Below, piece by piece: positions 22,280 to 31,337 of a DNA stretch of 64,000 bases. Every line of letters starts with the position of its first letter. Positions within the stretch are counted from its first letter, which is position 1. The position numbers and the translations under genes are program-made. Under the pieces are notes generated by a model. That model did not search any database and was not told the DNA's origin. It was given only the letters and a program-made list of their open reading frames with translations. Origin of the DNA: a virus; the IMG/VR virus record IMGVR_UViG_3300035703_000006, positions 124,001-188,000 of that record; one strand, given 5' to 3'.

Positions 22280-24028
22280 ATGGCAATAGGTTCGGTTCTG
22301 AACCCAGAAAAAATAGTAGGTAAACAGAATACAAACCAACAACTTGCTAGAAATTTTATTTCTGGTGGGTCTTTTCTTGGGACATCTTCAATTGCTTCTG
22401 CTGCAAATAAAATAGTAGGATTTCAGAGGGGTACTGCAAAACCAGTTCCATCTTCAGTAGATTCAATTGTAAGTACTATTTCTACAAATATTACAAATAA
22501 TATAACAGGTACTTTAAATAATACTCTTCAGAGTTTTACCTCAGATTATAAGAAAAGAGTATCTGACGTTGATTCTGCAAAACCAACTAGCATTATAAGT
22601 AAATTTTTAACTACTTATAAAAATGTAACACAATTTATTCAGTTTTTTGGGAACAAAAAATTTGTGAATGGAATAAGTGATAATTTAAAAAGTCTTTCAA
22701 AATCATTTACTGAAAGTTTTGAAGTTGCAAAATTAATTCGTCAGGTCATTGTAAAAATAGTACAACAATTATCAAATCTCCCAAAAGCAACTCCTGGTGG
22801 TGGAGGTGGAATTGATATTGATGTTGATGTTCCTATGGGTGGTGTGAGAAAGAGCGCACCAAGAGGACTTGGGAATATGTTTAAAGGAAGAGGCAAAATG
22901 CTTGCTCTTGGTGCTGGTGCTCTTGGAGTAGGTGCTGTTGGTGCTGGTGCAGTCAATGCACTTTCTAATGTTGATGAAATCAGAGCAGGAATGTTCCAAC
23001 CAGGAGATGGTGGAGACATTATATCAACTTTTGGTTCTGCGATAGAGAGATTTATTGCAGCAATCAATACGATGGTTGGCATTGGGAAAGGTTCTAAACC
23101 TCCTGGTGGTGGAAGTAGTGGTGGAGGAGGTGGTGGGGGAAGTCCTGGTAGTCCTGGTGGTCCTGGTCCTGGTGGTCCTGGTCCTGGAATCACTCCCCCA
23201 CCAACTGGTGAGATAAGTGGTAATCAACAACAAATTGAATCTCAAATGTTTGATTATCTTAAACAAAATTATGGAGAAAATGTTGCTTATGGTATGTTGT
23301 CCAATGCAATGAGGGAAAGTGGTTATAGAACTAATGCACCAGAAGGTGGTTTTTTTGGAATGTTTCAATTAGATAAAAACAGAGAAGCAAGATTTAAGGA
23401 ATGGGCAAAATCTAAAAATCTTGATCCAATGAGTCACCAGGCCCAATTGCAGTATGGGGTTATAGAGGCACAACAACTTGGAACTTTAGATAGAATGAAA
23501 GCAGCAAAAACACCAGAAGATGCTGCAAGTCTTTTTTATAATGAATTTGAAAGAGCTGCTTATAGCAAACCGATTGTTGGTTCTGCGTATACACCTGACA
23601 ATCCACATGAACAAAAAAATAGAATATTTCTACAGAAAATAAAAGAAAGGCAATCTAAAAGAGTCCCTGGAACAATTCCTGGAGCACCACCAGCTCCAGT
23701 ATTGCCCTCTCCCCAACAATCACCTTTAGGGCAAGGTGGGCCAGATTTACCAGATTATATGCTTCCCCCAGAAAAAAGAGATCAATATAGAAACTTAGCA
23801 ACCAATGTTTCGCAACCTGTTCAGACAGCAGCACAATCACAAACAAATATTGTACCAATAGATTTGTCTGGCACAATTCCTCAACAATCTCAAGGTGGTG
23901 GAGGAGGTGTTTCGGCACCACCATCAACTCAAAAAAATGGACCTTCAGTTCCACTATTACCTTCTACAAACACCGATAACTTTTTAGTTTTATATTCAAG
24001 AATGGTTTATAACATAGTAGACGGATAA
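22280..24028 (+). CDS. Baseplate/tail protein with phage tail lysozyme domain
   Basis: A 582-residue protein. The N-terminal ~165 residues are helical and Ser/Thr-rich. Residues ~190-240 include an Ala/Gly-rich hydrophobic patch (LALGAGALGVGAVGAGAV). A Gly/Pro linker (GGGSPGSPGGPGPGGPG, ~275-310) leads to residues ~316-440: MFDYLKQNYGENVAYGMLSNAMRESGYRTNAP with FFGMFQLDKNREARF, the layout of the Phage_lysozyme2 (tail lysozyme) domain with its catalytic-type Glu in AMRESG. The C-terminus is Pro/Gln-rich. It probably cuts peptidoglycan during DNA entry, a role that T4 gives to the gp5 lysozyme. Its place suggests gp28/gp29-type hub parts, but no T4 number can be assigned. It shares one base with the next start. 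Confidence 0.75.
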   Translation: MAIGSVLNPEKIVGKQNTNQQLARNFISGGSFLGTSSIASAANKIVGFQRGTAKPVPSSVDSIVSTISTNITNNITGTLNNTLQSFTSDYKKRVSDVDSAKPTSIISKFLTTYKNVTQFIQFFGNKKFVNGISDNLKSLSKSFTESFEVAKLIRQVIVKIVQQLSNLPKATPGGGGGIDIDVDVPMGGVRKSAPRGLGNMFKGRGKMLALGAGALGVGAVGAGAVNALSNVDEIRAGMFQPGDGGDIISTFGSAIERFIAAINTMVGIGKGSKPPGGGSSGGGGGGGSPGSPGGPGPGGPGPGITPPPTGEISGNQQQIESQMFDYLKQNYGENVAYGMLSNAMRESGYRTNAPEGGFFGMFQLDKNREARFKEWAKSKNLDPMSHQAQLQYGVIEAQQLGTLDRMKAAKTPEDAASLFYNEFERAAYSKPIVGSAYTPDNPHEQKNRIFLQKIKERQSKRVPGTIPGAPPAPVLPSPQQSPLGQGGPDLPDYMLPPEKRDQYRNLATNVSQPVQTAAQSQTNIVPIDLSGTIPQQSQGGGGGVSAPPSTQKNGPSVPLLPSTNTDNFLVLYSRMVYNIVDG

Positions 24029-26124
24029 TGAAAAAAGTAATCTCTTCTCCTTTAGTTGCTGCTTCCAATAACATAGTTTCTTTTAGTGGAGATTCTTCAA
24101 GAAGACTAAAAGGAATTCAAAGAGAAGTTATTAATTTTTCTAAATTTTTAAATACTCAAAATAAACAAATTGAAAGAATAAAGTTACCAGAAAAAAGAAA
24201 AATTAAAGAACTTGCAAACTTAAACATTGCATCAAGTTTTGGTTCTCCTGGAAATTTATTATCATCATTATTGGATGGTGCATTGGATGTTGCTGGATTT
24301 CTTGGTAATATGTTCCCACCAAGAGGAAGAATGGGAGCTCCTCAAAATACCAGAGGATTAAGACCACCAAAACCAATGGTCTCTGGTTCCAAGTTGCAAT
24401 TTGGAGGACTTAAATCTGTAGGTATTTTGAATGCGGTTTTTTCTGGATTGGACTTTGCTCAGGGATTATCAGAAGGAGAAAGTGCAGGACAAGCAGCATC
24501 AGGAGCAGTAGGAAATCTTGCTGGTTCATTGCTTGGTGGTGCTATTGGGCAAGCATTGATTCCAATTCCTGGACTTGGTTTTGTACTTGGAAGTATGGCA
24601 GGTGGATTTCTTGGTGGTTATGCTGCAGATAGAACGTATGAACTTGCGACTGGTGGTGCTGGAGGTGTGTCTAGTAAAGTTGAAGAAAGACTAAAAGCAC
24701 AGGAACAGCAACAAAAAGCATCAGTTCAAGAAAGTGGATTTGGTGATATAATAAACAGATTTAGTGACTCTGTAGGAAAGTTTGAGAACTTTGTTTATAA
24801 GTCATTCGCAAATGTAATGAATGCTGCAGCATCTACTGCTGGTTCTGATCAAATGATGATGGATTATGGATTAGATCCAGATGCAATTCCCGATTCCCCT
24901 GAACTTCCGGGGGACCTTCCAGAAATGACTGCAGAAGGTGGAGACATTCCAAGTAGGGTTGTATCTTCTTCTTATGGAATGAGATGGGGGAGACCACATA
25001 ATGGAGTTGATTATCCTAGACCAGATGGAACTCCGGTAAGTGTAATTCAACCAGGAACCGTTACTTCTGCTGGATGGAATGATGGTGGATACGGATATAT
25101 GGTTATGATTTCCCACCCTGGTGGTAATACAACTCTTTATGGGCACTTAAGTAAAATATCAGTCAAACAAGGACAACAAATAGAACCTGGAACTGTAATT
25201 GGAAATGTCGGAAGTACTGGACGTTCTACTGGACCACACGTCCATTTTGAAGTTAGAAGAGGAGGAGGTGGTATTCAAATACCAAATAATGAAGGAGACA
25301 AGTATTTCAGATTTGGTGGAAATGTAAAAGCAAAACCAAAGTCAGGAGTTTCGGGAGCAGGTTCTAATCCTTTTGTTTTAGAATTGCACGCAGACCCAAA
25401 TGCAAAAGGACAAAAAACAGGATTAATCCCAAGTAATACTAGTCCAGATACTGCTGTTTCTCAAGCACTTGTGTCTAGTTTCGGGACTTATGGTAAAAAT
25501 TTTAGAGGAGGATTGGGTGTTACAAATAGAGGTGGAAACATTCTAGAAACAGATATGGCATTAGGTGCTGAAGCAAATGCAAGAAGAATAGTTGAAGCAA
25601 TGATGAAAGACCCTAAACGTGCATATCATATTTTTGCAGGACACGCTGATGTGACAAAAGGTGAAACTGGTGCTCCTGGAGAAAAGGAATATAATTTGAA
25701 AACTGCTGAATTGGTTGAAAAATTAGCAAAAGCACAAAAATTAAATGTAATGTATCATAAATCTATTATCGCAAATGAAGCAAGTGATCCAAATTCAAAT
25801 CTCTCCAGAATTAAAGCAATAATGGATGCTCCAAAGAGACCTGGAATAGGAGGTCCAGATTTGACACCAGAAGCAATTGCTGCATATCAATCTGGAATGA
25901 TTCAAAATCTTCAACAATACCCTTCTTATAATCAACTACAACAGGTTACAACAATTATACCAATGATGATGAGTTCTCAAGGTGGAGGAGGACAACAAAA
26001 ACCAGTTTTTATTCCAGTTGGTGGAGGTGGGGGAGGTACTGTAATTCTTCCTGGTCCAGATGAAGGACAGGTGGTAAATAGTCTTATGAAAACTATGTTA
26101 CTTACTAATCTGTCAGCAAGCTAA
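24028..26124 (+). CDS. Baseplate/tail protein with M23 peptidase domain and an amidase-like C-terminal domain
   Basis: A 698-residue protein. The N-terminus is basic and helical, and residues ~130-205 form a Gly/Ala-rich, glycine-zipper-like stretch (QAASGAVGNLAGSLLGGAIGQ). Residues ~310-420 are an M23/lysostaphin-type metallopeptidase: SYGMRWGRPHNGVDYPRPDG with the His and Asp zinc ligands, TTLYGHLSKISVKQGQ, and GPHVHFEVRRG carrying the HxH motif. Residues ~445-600 (FVLELHADPNAKGQKTGLIP, then AYHIFAGHADVTKGE) look like an N-acetylmuramoyl-L-alanine amidase fold (ELH). It likely opens the host wall at injection together with the preceding protein. The C-terminal amidase call is less certain than the M23 domain. 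Confidence 0.78.
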   Translation: MKKVISSPLVAASNNIVSFSGDSSRRLKGIQREVINFSKFLNTQNKQIERIKLPEKRKIKELANLNIASSFGSPGNLLSSLLDGALDVAGFLGNMFPPRGRMGAPQNTRGLRPPKPMVSGSKLQFGGLKSVGILNAVFSGLDFAQGLSEGESAGQAASGAVGNLAGSLLGGAIGQALIPIPGLGFVLGSMAGGFLGGYAADRTYELATGGAGGVSSKVEERLKAQEQQQKASVQESGFGDIINRFSDSVGKFENFVYKSFANVMNAAASTAGSDQMMMDYGLDPDAIPDSPELPGDLPEMTAEGGDIPSRVVSSSYGMRWGRPHNGVDYPRPDGTPVSVIQPGTVTSAGWNDGGYGYMVMISHPGGNTTLYGHLSKISVKQGQQIEPGTVIGNVGSTGRSTGPHVHFEVRRGGGGIQIPNNEGDKYFRFGGNVKAKPKSGVSGAGSNPFVLELHADPNAKGQKTGLIPSNTSPDTAVSQALVSSFGTYGKNFRGGLGVTNRGGNILETDMALGAEANARRIVEAMMKDPKRAYHIFAGHADVTKGETGAPGEKEYNLKTAELVEKLAKAQKLNVMYHKSIIANEASDPNSNLSRIKAIMDAPKRPGIGGPDLTPEAIAAYQSGMIQNLQQYPSYNQLQQVTTIIPMMMSSQGGGGQQKPVFIPVGGGGGGTVILPGPDEGQVVNSLMKTMLLTNLSAS

Positions 26125-27437
26125 TGTCTCAATCTGTAGCAGCATTTAAACCGAATTATTTCATTATACAATCATTGGATGGTAGTAAAAAACTTGACGT
26201 TACTAACTCGTTACTATTTTTTGATTACTTTGAGGATATTTTATCTCCTTGTATAACTGCTACTGCACAAATAGTTAATAGTACAAGTTTGTTTAATCTT
26301 TTACCAATTCGTGGTGGAGAAAAAGTTTCTATCAGTGTTGATACCGCATTTGGTGAGTTCTTATTTGATGGTGATAATGCTTTTTATGTTTATAAGGTCA
26401 GCAACCTTGATGCTCAAAAATCAAGTGAAATGTTTACATTGCATTTAGTTTCTCGTGAAGGATTAACAAATGATACTGCTAGATGTGAAAGAAAATATAC
26501 AGGTAATATTCAAACTACAGTAACTAAAATTTTAAAGGATGTATTAAAAACTAAAAAATTTAAGAGTGAAAATATAGAAGGAACATCCAACGATTTTTCT
26601 TTTATTGGAAATAATAGAAAACCATTTCATATTTTAACTTGGTTGGGACCAAAAGCAGTTCCTGCGAATGGACAAAACTCTGGAACGTCGGGTGGAAATA
26701 ATAGTGGAATAGCAAAAGGAACTGCAGGGTTTTTATTCTATGAAAATAAAGATGGATTTAACTTTAGAAGTATTGATAGTTTAGTGTCAAGTACTAAGAT
26801 TCAAAATAATAGTGCTGATAAGGAATCAATATACAATTATCAATATGCTCCAATCATTGAGAGTAATAATGTAGAAACAAATTTTAGAATTTTAAATTAC
26901 AAGTACGAAAAGAATATTGATTTAATGAAATCCTTGAGAGTTGGTATGTATGCAAATAAAACATATTATTTTGATTTGTATTCAAATACTTTAGACATTT
27001 ATAAGTATACATTAAAAGACCAAGTTAAAAATAAACTAGGTGCAGCAGAAAGCATTGCTGTTTCTGATGAATTTGGAGATAGTATTAGTAGAATTATGGT
27101 TAAAGTTTCTGATAGAGGAAATTTAAACAACGATGGTACGATAAGTGGTAAGTCAAGGAGTGGTGCTGATATGTCAATGTCTTATTCTAGATATAATTTA
27201 TTGTTCACACAAGCACTAAATATGGTCATACCTTGCAATATAAGATTAAAAGTTGGAGATATTATAAATGCTCAGTTTCCAAAGATCACAAGATCTGATA
27301 ATAAAGAAGCAGACAATGAACAAAGTGGAAAATATTTGATTAAAGAACTGAGACATCACTTTGAAGGAAATCAAATGGTTACAAGTGTAAAATTAATTCG
27401 TGATAGTTATGGTCTTTATGGTCCCGAAAATGTTTAA
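26124..27437 (+). CDS. gp27: Baseplate hub subunit gp27
   Basis: A 437-residue gp27-like hub protein, in T4 a trimeric torus that caps the tube and holds the gp5 spike. The start KPNYFIIQSLDGSKKLDVTNSLLFFDYFEDILSPCITATAQIVNS and LFNLLPIRGGEKVSISVDTAFG are gp27-typical, as is MFTLHLVSREGLTNDTARC. A Gly/Asn-rich linker (~185-200) follows a second domain with NRKPFHILTWLGPKAV. It ends IRLKVGDIINAQFPKI... and KYLIKELRHHFEGNQMVTSVKLIRD, the usual hub-protein C-terminus. ATG overlaps the previous stop. Confidence 0.9.
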   Translation: MSQSVAAFKPNYFIIQSLDGSKKLDVTNSLLFFDYFEDILSPCITATAQIVNSTSLFNLLPIRGGEKVSISVDTAFGEFLFDGDNAFYVYKVSNLDAQKSSEMFTLHLVSREGLTNDTARCERKYTGNIQTTVTKILKDVLKTKKFKSENIEGTSNDFSFIGNNRKPFHILTWLGPKAVPANGQNSGTSGGNNSGIAKGTAGFLFYENKDGFNFRSIDSLVSSTKIQNNSADKESIYNYQYAPIIESNNVETNFRILNYKYEKNIDLMKSLRVGMYANKTYYFDLYSNTLDIYKYTLKDQVKNKLGAAESIAVSDEFGDSISRIMVKVSDRGNLNNDGTISGKSRSGADMSMSYSRYNLLFTQALNMVIPCNIRLKVGDIINAQFPKITRSDNKEADNEQSGKYLIKELRHHFEGNQMVTSVKLIRDSYGLYGPENV

Positions 27438-27442
27438 GAAAA

Positions 27443-27652
27443 ATGGATTTACAAGAAACTATAAATGAAATTTGTGAGGAACTTATGGAGTCCTCAATAA
27501 ATAAACAAAGAAAAAGATACTTAAGTGCATATCTTGAGGATCTTATTAAATATCAAAAAAATAATCCTACGGCAACACAAACGCCAACAACATTTGAATT
27601 GTTTTGTGCGTTAAATCCTGATTCCTCCGAATGTAAAATTTACGATGATTGA
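27443..27652 (+). CDS. Small conserved cyanophage protein, 69 aa
   Basis: ATG 27443, five bases after gp27. The first 40 residues are helical (LQETINEICEELMESSINKQRKRYLSAYLEDLIKY). The C-terminus FELFCALNPDSSECKIYDD is a Cys-Asn-Pro...Cys-x-IYD ending that I recognise from short cyanophage proteins next to gp5. It overlaps gp5 by eight bases. Function unknown; possibly a hub assembly factor. Confidence 0.65.
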   Translation: MDLQETINEICEELMESSINKQRKRYLSAYLEDLIKYQKNNPTATQTPTTFELFCALNPDSSECKIYDD

Positions 27653-29909
27653 AGAAGCATTATTAAAATCCAATTATATTGGTAAAGATGGTTTTCACTG
27701 GTGGATTGGTCAAGTAGCAAATCAAAATTCTTGGAAAAGTAAGTCTCAGTTTTCCGAAGAAAAAGGTTCCGATGGAAAAGTATGGGCAGCAAGATGTAAA
27801 GTAAGGATTGTTGGACATCATACTTTTGATGGCAATGTCCTTCCTGATGATGATTTGCCTTGGGCACAGATTATGATGGACCCTGCATTTGGAAGTGGTC
27901 AGGGTGGTATGGGTGCTACAATTAATCTAAAAGGTGGGGAAACTTGTTTTGGATTTTTTATTGATGGGGATGATGCTCAGCAACCAGTGGTAATTGGGTT
28001 GCTCCATCGCAGTGATGGTGTTAAGAATTTAATTAGTGAAGAATCAATAGCAAAAGAAAAAAGTTCTCAATTTAAACCATTCACTGGTCATCCTGGAAAT
28101 AACATCCCAGCAACTCAAAGAAGTGCAAGAAAACGTAAATCCATTACTCCTGAAAATCCTCAAACAGAAACTTCTCCATTATCAACAAAAGATAAAGTAG
28201 ATCTTGCTTTTAATTCAAATGTTGGATTTTATACTGGGACTACTCGTGTGTTTCCTCAGTATGGAGATAGACTTCAATTTGATGCTGCATCAATTTGGCA
28301 AGTTGCAAAAAAGGCAGACATAGAAATTACAATACCTAATGGTTGTCAAAATGGATTAATTGGAGATATCTCACAAGCTCTTCAGAGCTTTATGGCAATT
28401 ACAAATGGACTAGACCAATATTTAAATGTTTATGTAGATGCTGTACTAAATGAAATCGTAGATATACAAAACCAAATTCGCAATACTGCTAGGTCTATAC
28501 TTGGTATTGTGAAACTCATTATTAATAATTTAAGAAACACAATTTTTAAATGTATTACTTGGGCATTTAGAAAATTAGTTGGTCTTGTTGTCCCACAACC
28601 TCAACAAAAGATTGTTTTGGAATCAATGAAGAAAATTCTTGATGTAATTTTTTGTATTCTAGAAAAACTTCCATCAAGTCTTTTGAATTTTATTACAGAT
28701 GCATTAAGTGATTTGGTGAATAGAACAGTAAATGTTCCTCTTTGTGCAGCAGAGGAATGGACTGCTGGTATCCTTGCTAAATTAATGGATTCAATTGAAA
28801 ACGCATTATCTGGAATAATGTCTGGTATTAGTTGGTTGACTGGTGGATTAGGAACAATTTCTGGAATTTTAAATCAAGCAAGTTCATTGGCATCTCAAAT
28901 TTTTAGTTTTCTTGAGTGTACTGGACTTGCTTGTAAAAAACCTTACACTTGGGCAGCAAAGTTTGGTCCAAGTGAGAAAGAGGCAGATGATTGGAAGAAG
29001 ATGGTTAGTAGTGTGAACGTATTTAAGACTGCTGCTAATGCGGGAAGTTCAATAGAAAATGCTCTTCGTGATACTTCTTTATATTCTGCTGTCGATACAT
29101 TTGGATCTGGATTTGGTGGATTAATTGATAGAGCACTTAGTAATATATCTTGTTCATCCAAAGTTCTCAATCCGACCAATCAGGATGATTTAATGAGAAT
29201 GCCAATCGGAAGTAGGTGGAAAACTTGCATACCACCTCAAGTTTATATCACTGGAGATGGAGTAGGTGCTAAAGCAATTCCAATAGTTGGTGATAATGGT
29301 AGAATTTTCTCTGTGCAAATTATCAATAGAGGAGTTGGATATCAAAATGGAACAACAGATGTTAGAATTGTTGATAAAAGTAATTATGGTTTAGGTGCAA
29401 CTGCAAGAATTGAAGTTGATGAAAAAGATGGTGGAATCAATAGAATTGTAATTCTAAATTCTGGAGATGGGTATTGTAAAGGTAATATTGGTCTTGGAAC
29501 AAATGTAGTTGGTGGTCTTGGAACAAATGTAGTTGGTGGTCTTGGAACAAATGTAGTTGGTGGTCTTGGAACGAATTCATCTGGAATAAGTTCATCTATA
29601 ACTGGAATAGTTACTGACATTGTTGTGGATAAACCAGGTTATGGATATACGACTGGAGATAAAATTACTGATGGAAAAAATACTTATGAACCAATTGTTT
29701 CTCCAGGAAGTGGAGCAATTGTGGATGTTAAGATACCGACAAACATTATAGGCGGATTTAAAGACATTCCTATATTGACTATAAATACCAACACGGGGGT
29801 AGGAGCAGAACTCATTCCAGTTATGCAATTTACTCCAAATTATTCTTCAACAACTGGTATTCCAGCAGTATCTGGAATCGCAGTAACCTCAGTGATAGAT
29901 TGTGTATGA
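27645..29909 (+). CDS. gp5: Baseplate hub/spike protein gp5-like, without a lysozyme domain
   Basis: A 754-residue protein. The N-terminal ~150 residues form a gp5-type OB fold (HWWIGQVANQNSW, then CKVRIVGHHTFDGNVLPDDDLPWAQIMMDPAFG, GGETCFGFFIDGDDAQQPVVIGLLH). The middle (~250-420) is helical with Leu/Ile-rich segments. The C-terminal ~200 residues are beta-repeat modules (RGVGYQNGTTDVRIVDK, NSGDGYCKGNIG, DKPGYGYTTGDKI). A 24-base tandem repeat encodes GLGTNVVG three times. No lysozyme motif of T4 gp5 is seen, which fits the wall-hydrolase domains found in the two proteins upstream. It overlaps the next gene by four bases. Confidence 0.78.
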   Translation: MIEEALLKSNYIGKDGFHWWIGQVANQNSWKSKSQFSEEKGSDGKVWAARCKVRIVGHHTFDGNVLPDDDLPWAQIMMDPAFGSGQGGMGATINLKGGETCFGFFIDGDDAQQPVVIGLLHRSDGVKNLISEESIAKEKSSQFKPFTGHPGNNIPATQRSARKRKSITPENPQTETSPLSTKDKVDLAFNSNVGFYTGTTRVFPQYGDRLQFDAASIWQVAKKADIEITIPNGCQNGLIGDISQALQSFMAITNGLDQYLNVYVDAVLNEIVDIQNQIRNTARSILGIVKLIINNLRNTIFKCITWAFRKLVGLVVPQPQQKIVLESMKKILDVIFCILEKLPSSLLNFITDALSDLVNRTVNVPLCAAEEWTAGILAKLMDSIENALSGIMSGISWLTGGLGTISGILNQASSLASQIFSFLECTGLACKKPYTWAAKFGPSEKEADDWKKMVSSVNVFKTAANAGSSIENALRDTSLYSAVDTFGSGFGGLIDRALSNISCSSKVLNPTNQDDLMRMPIGSRWKTCIPPQVYITGDGVGAKAIPIVGDNGRIFSVQIINRGVGYQNGTTDVRIVDKSNYGLGATARIEVDEKDGGINRIVILNSGDGYCKGNIGLGTNVVGGLGTNVVGGLGTNVVGGLGTNSSGISSSITGIVTDIVVDKPGYGYTTGDKITDGKNTYEPIVSPGSGAIVDVKIPTNIIGGFKDIPILTINTNTGVGAELIPVMQFTPNYSSTTGIPAVSGIAVTSVIDCV
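29491..29575 (+). repeat. gp5: 24-base tandem repeat inside gp5
   Basis: Three copies of a 24-base unit (GTCTTGGAACAAATGTAG plus TTGGTG) at 29491-29514, 29515-29538 and 29539-29562, then a partial copy. They are identical at every base, encoding GLGTNVVG each time. Confidence 0.9.
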
Positions 29910-30475
29910 CAACTCCAGATCCACATTTAAGACAAACTGATCATTTTATAGAAGCTTGTGGAGTAGAAAGTCCTCATAATGGGAAGATAGATTATTCTTG
30001 TACAACAAAGAAGGGACAAGGATTTATTTACTATGAAAATGGTGACTTAGATATTGTTGCAGACAAAACATCAAAAGAAGTTGTTGGAAGAAAAATAACA
30101 AATGAACAAGAACCAGCAAAAATCATTCGTGCTGAAAATGGGGGTATAATTTTATCGGCACCTTACGGAACTGTTACAATAGTTGCAGCAAATATTCGTT
30201 TTGTTGCTGTTGATGGTGTAGGTGGAGGAGAAATTACATTTCAAGCATCTAAAATAGTACATTTGGATGCCCCAACAGTTACTGGACAAGGAACAAATGT
30301 AACGACTGCAGCATCAAATAATGCTTCAGTGACAGGAGGTACTGCATCTGTTAGTGGAAATACACAAGCAGAAGTTCAGTCTGGAATAGATTCTGATAAG
30401 TCTTCAGTGTTAGGTAAAATATTAGATGCGATTACTAGATTTAAAAAATTCTTTGCTTCCATTTGTTCTGATTAA
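29906..30475 (+). CDS. Structural protein, possible spike/needle part, 189 aa
   Basis: ATG 29906 overlaps the gp5 stop (an earlier in-frame TTG at 29900 is also open). The first third has Cys/His residues (DHFIEACGVESPHNG). The middle is a chain of short beta-strands (GGIILSAPYGTVTIVAANIRFVAVDG, then GGEITFQASKIVHLDAPTV), resembling the triple beta-helix of gp5 C-terminal needles, and then a Ser/Thr/Ala-rich helix. It fits a trimeric needle that continues the gp5-like spike. This is an inference from order and composition. Confidence 0.6.
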   Translation: MTTPDPHLRQTDHFIEACGVESPHNGKIDYSCTTKKGQGFIYYENGDLDIVADKTSKEVVGRKITNEQEPAKIIRAENGGIILSAPYGTVTIVAANIRFVAVDGVGGGEITFQASKIVHLDAPTVTGQGTNVTTAASNNASVTGGTASVSGNTQAEVQSGIDSDKSSVLGKILDAITRFKKFFASICSD

Positions 30476-30477
30476 TT

Positions 30478-31335
30478 ATGGCAGATTTTACAGTTGTTAA
30501 TGCTGGTGAAAAATTAATTGTAGGTCAATTGGATATGTCTTTTTTGACTGCTACCGATAAACTCACCCCAGGAACTGCAGTCATTAATGGTCCTTGTTAT
30601 ATTGGATTAACTCCACAAGTTGGAGTAGCAAGAGCAACTTGTATGATTGGACCACCTTTACCAGGACTTGCTGCTCCTGTGTCTCTAGAAGTTGCTGGAA
30701 TATCAAACTTTGCTGGAATTACAAATACTGCAGGAGTTATCAATGATACTGCAGTCACAAATAAACTTGGATTTATTAATAAACTTGGTGCAGAAATTGC
30801 TTCAGCAATGAAAGCAATTTTTGGATTGAAATTAAACAATGCAGCTCAAATTACTAATGGACCAAAGGCTTGTAATGCAGTCACAACAACACCAAAGATA
30901 TCGGCAACTTTTGGGTTATTTGGAACCTGTGAAGCAAAATTGGGAGTATTTGCATCAGTTGCAGCACCATTCAAAAAATTTGATATACCACATCCAATAA
31001 AAGAAGGATACCGATTAGTCCATACCTGCTTGGAAGGTCCAGAGATTGGAGTATATTATCGTGGACGATTGACCGATTCAAATGTCATTGAACTTCCAGA
31101 TTATTGGAGAGGTCTCGTAGATCCAGAAACAATTACTATAAGTTTAACACCTCATTCATTTTATCAAGAACTTTATGTTAAGAACATTGAATGGGGGTGT
31201 AGAATTAATATAGTAAATAATGCTGGTGGTCCAGTTGACTGTAGTTATATTGTATATGGAGAAAGAAAAGATGTAGATAAATTAATCGTAGAATATAAAG
31301 AAGAAAAAAATAACAACTATCCTGAGGAGATTTAA
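30478..31335 (+). CDS. Virion structural protein with conserved cyanophage C-terminal domain
   Basis: A 285-residue protein. The N-terminal ~150 residues are small-residue-rich beta repeats (ISNFAGITNTAGVINDTAV). The C-terminal ~120 residues (FDIPHPIKEGYRLVHTCLEG, then PEIGVYYRGRL, IELPDYWRGLVDPETITISLTPH, YELYVKNIEWG, YIVYGERKDVDKLIVEY) are a compact domain I recognise from many cyanophage fibre and structural proteins, often as a C-terminal cap. Function unknown, but the position behind gp5 and the spike protein suggests a baseplate or short-fibre component. Start follows the previous stop by two bases. Confidence 0.65.
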   Translation: MADFTVVNAGEKLIVGQLDMSFLTATDKLTPGTAVINGPCYIGLTPQVGVARATCMIGPPLPGLAAPVSLEVAGISNFAGITNTAGVINDTAVTNKLGFINKLGAEIASAMKAIFGLKLNNAAQITNGPKACNAVTTTPKISATFGLFGTCEAKLGVFASVAAPFKKFDIPHPIKEGYRLVHTCLEGPEIGVYYRGRLTDSNVIELPDYWRGLVDPETITISLTPHSFYQELYVKNIEWGCRINIVNNAGGPVDCSYIVYGERKDVDKLIVEYKEEKNNNYPEEI

Positions 31336-31337
31336 TT

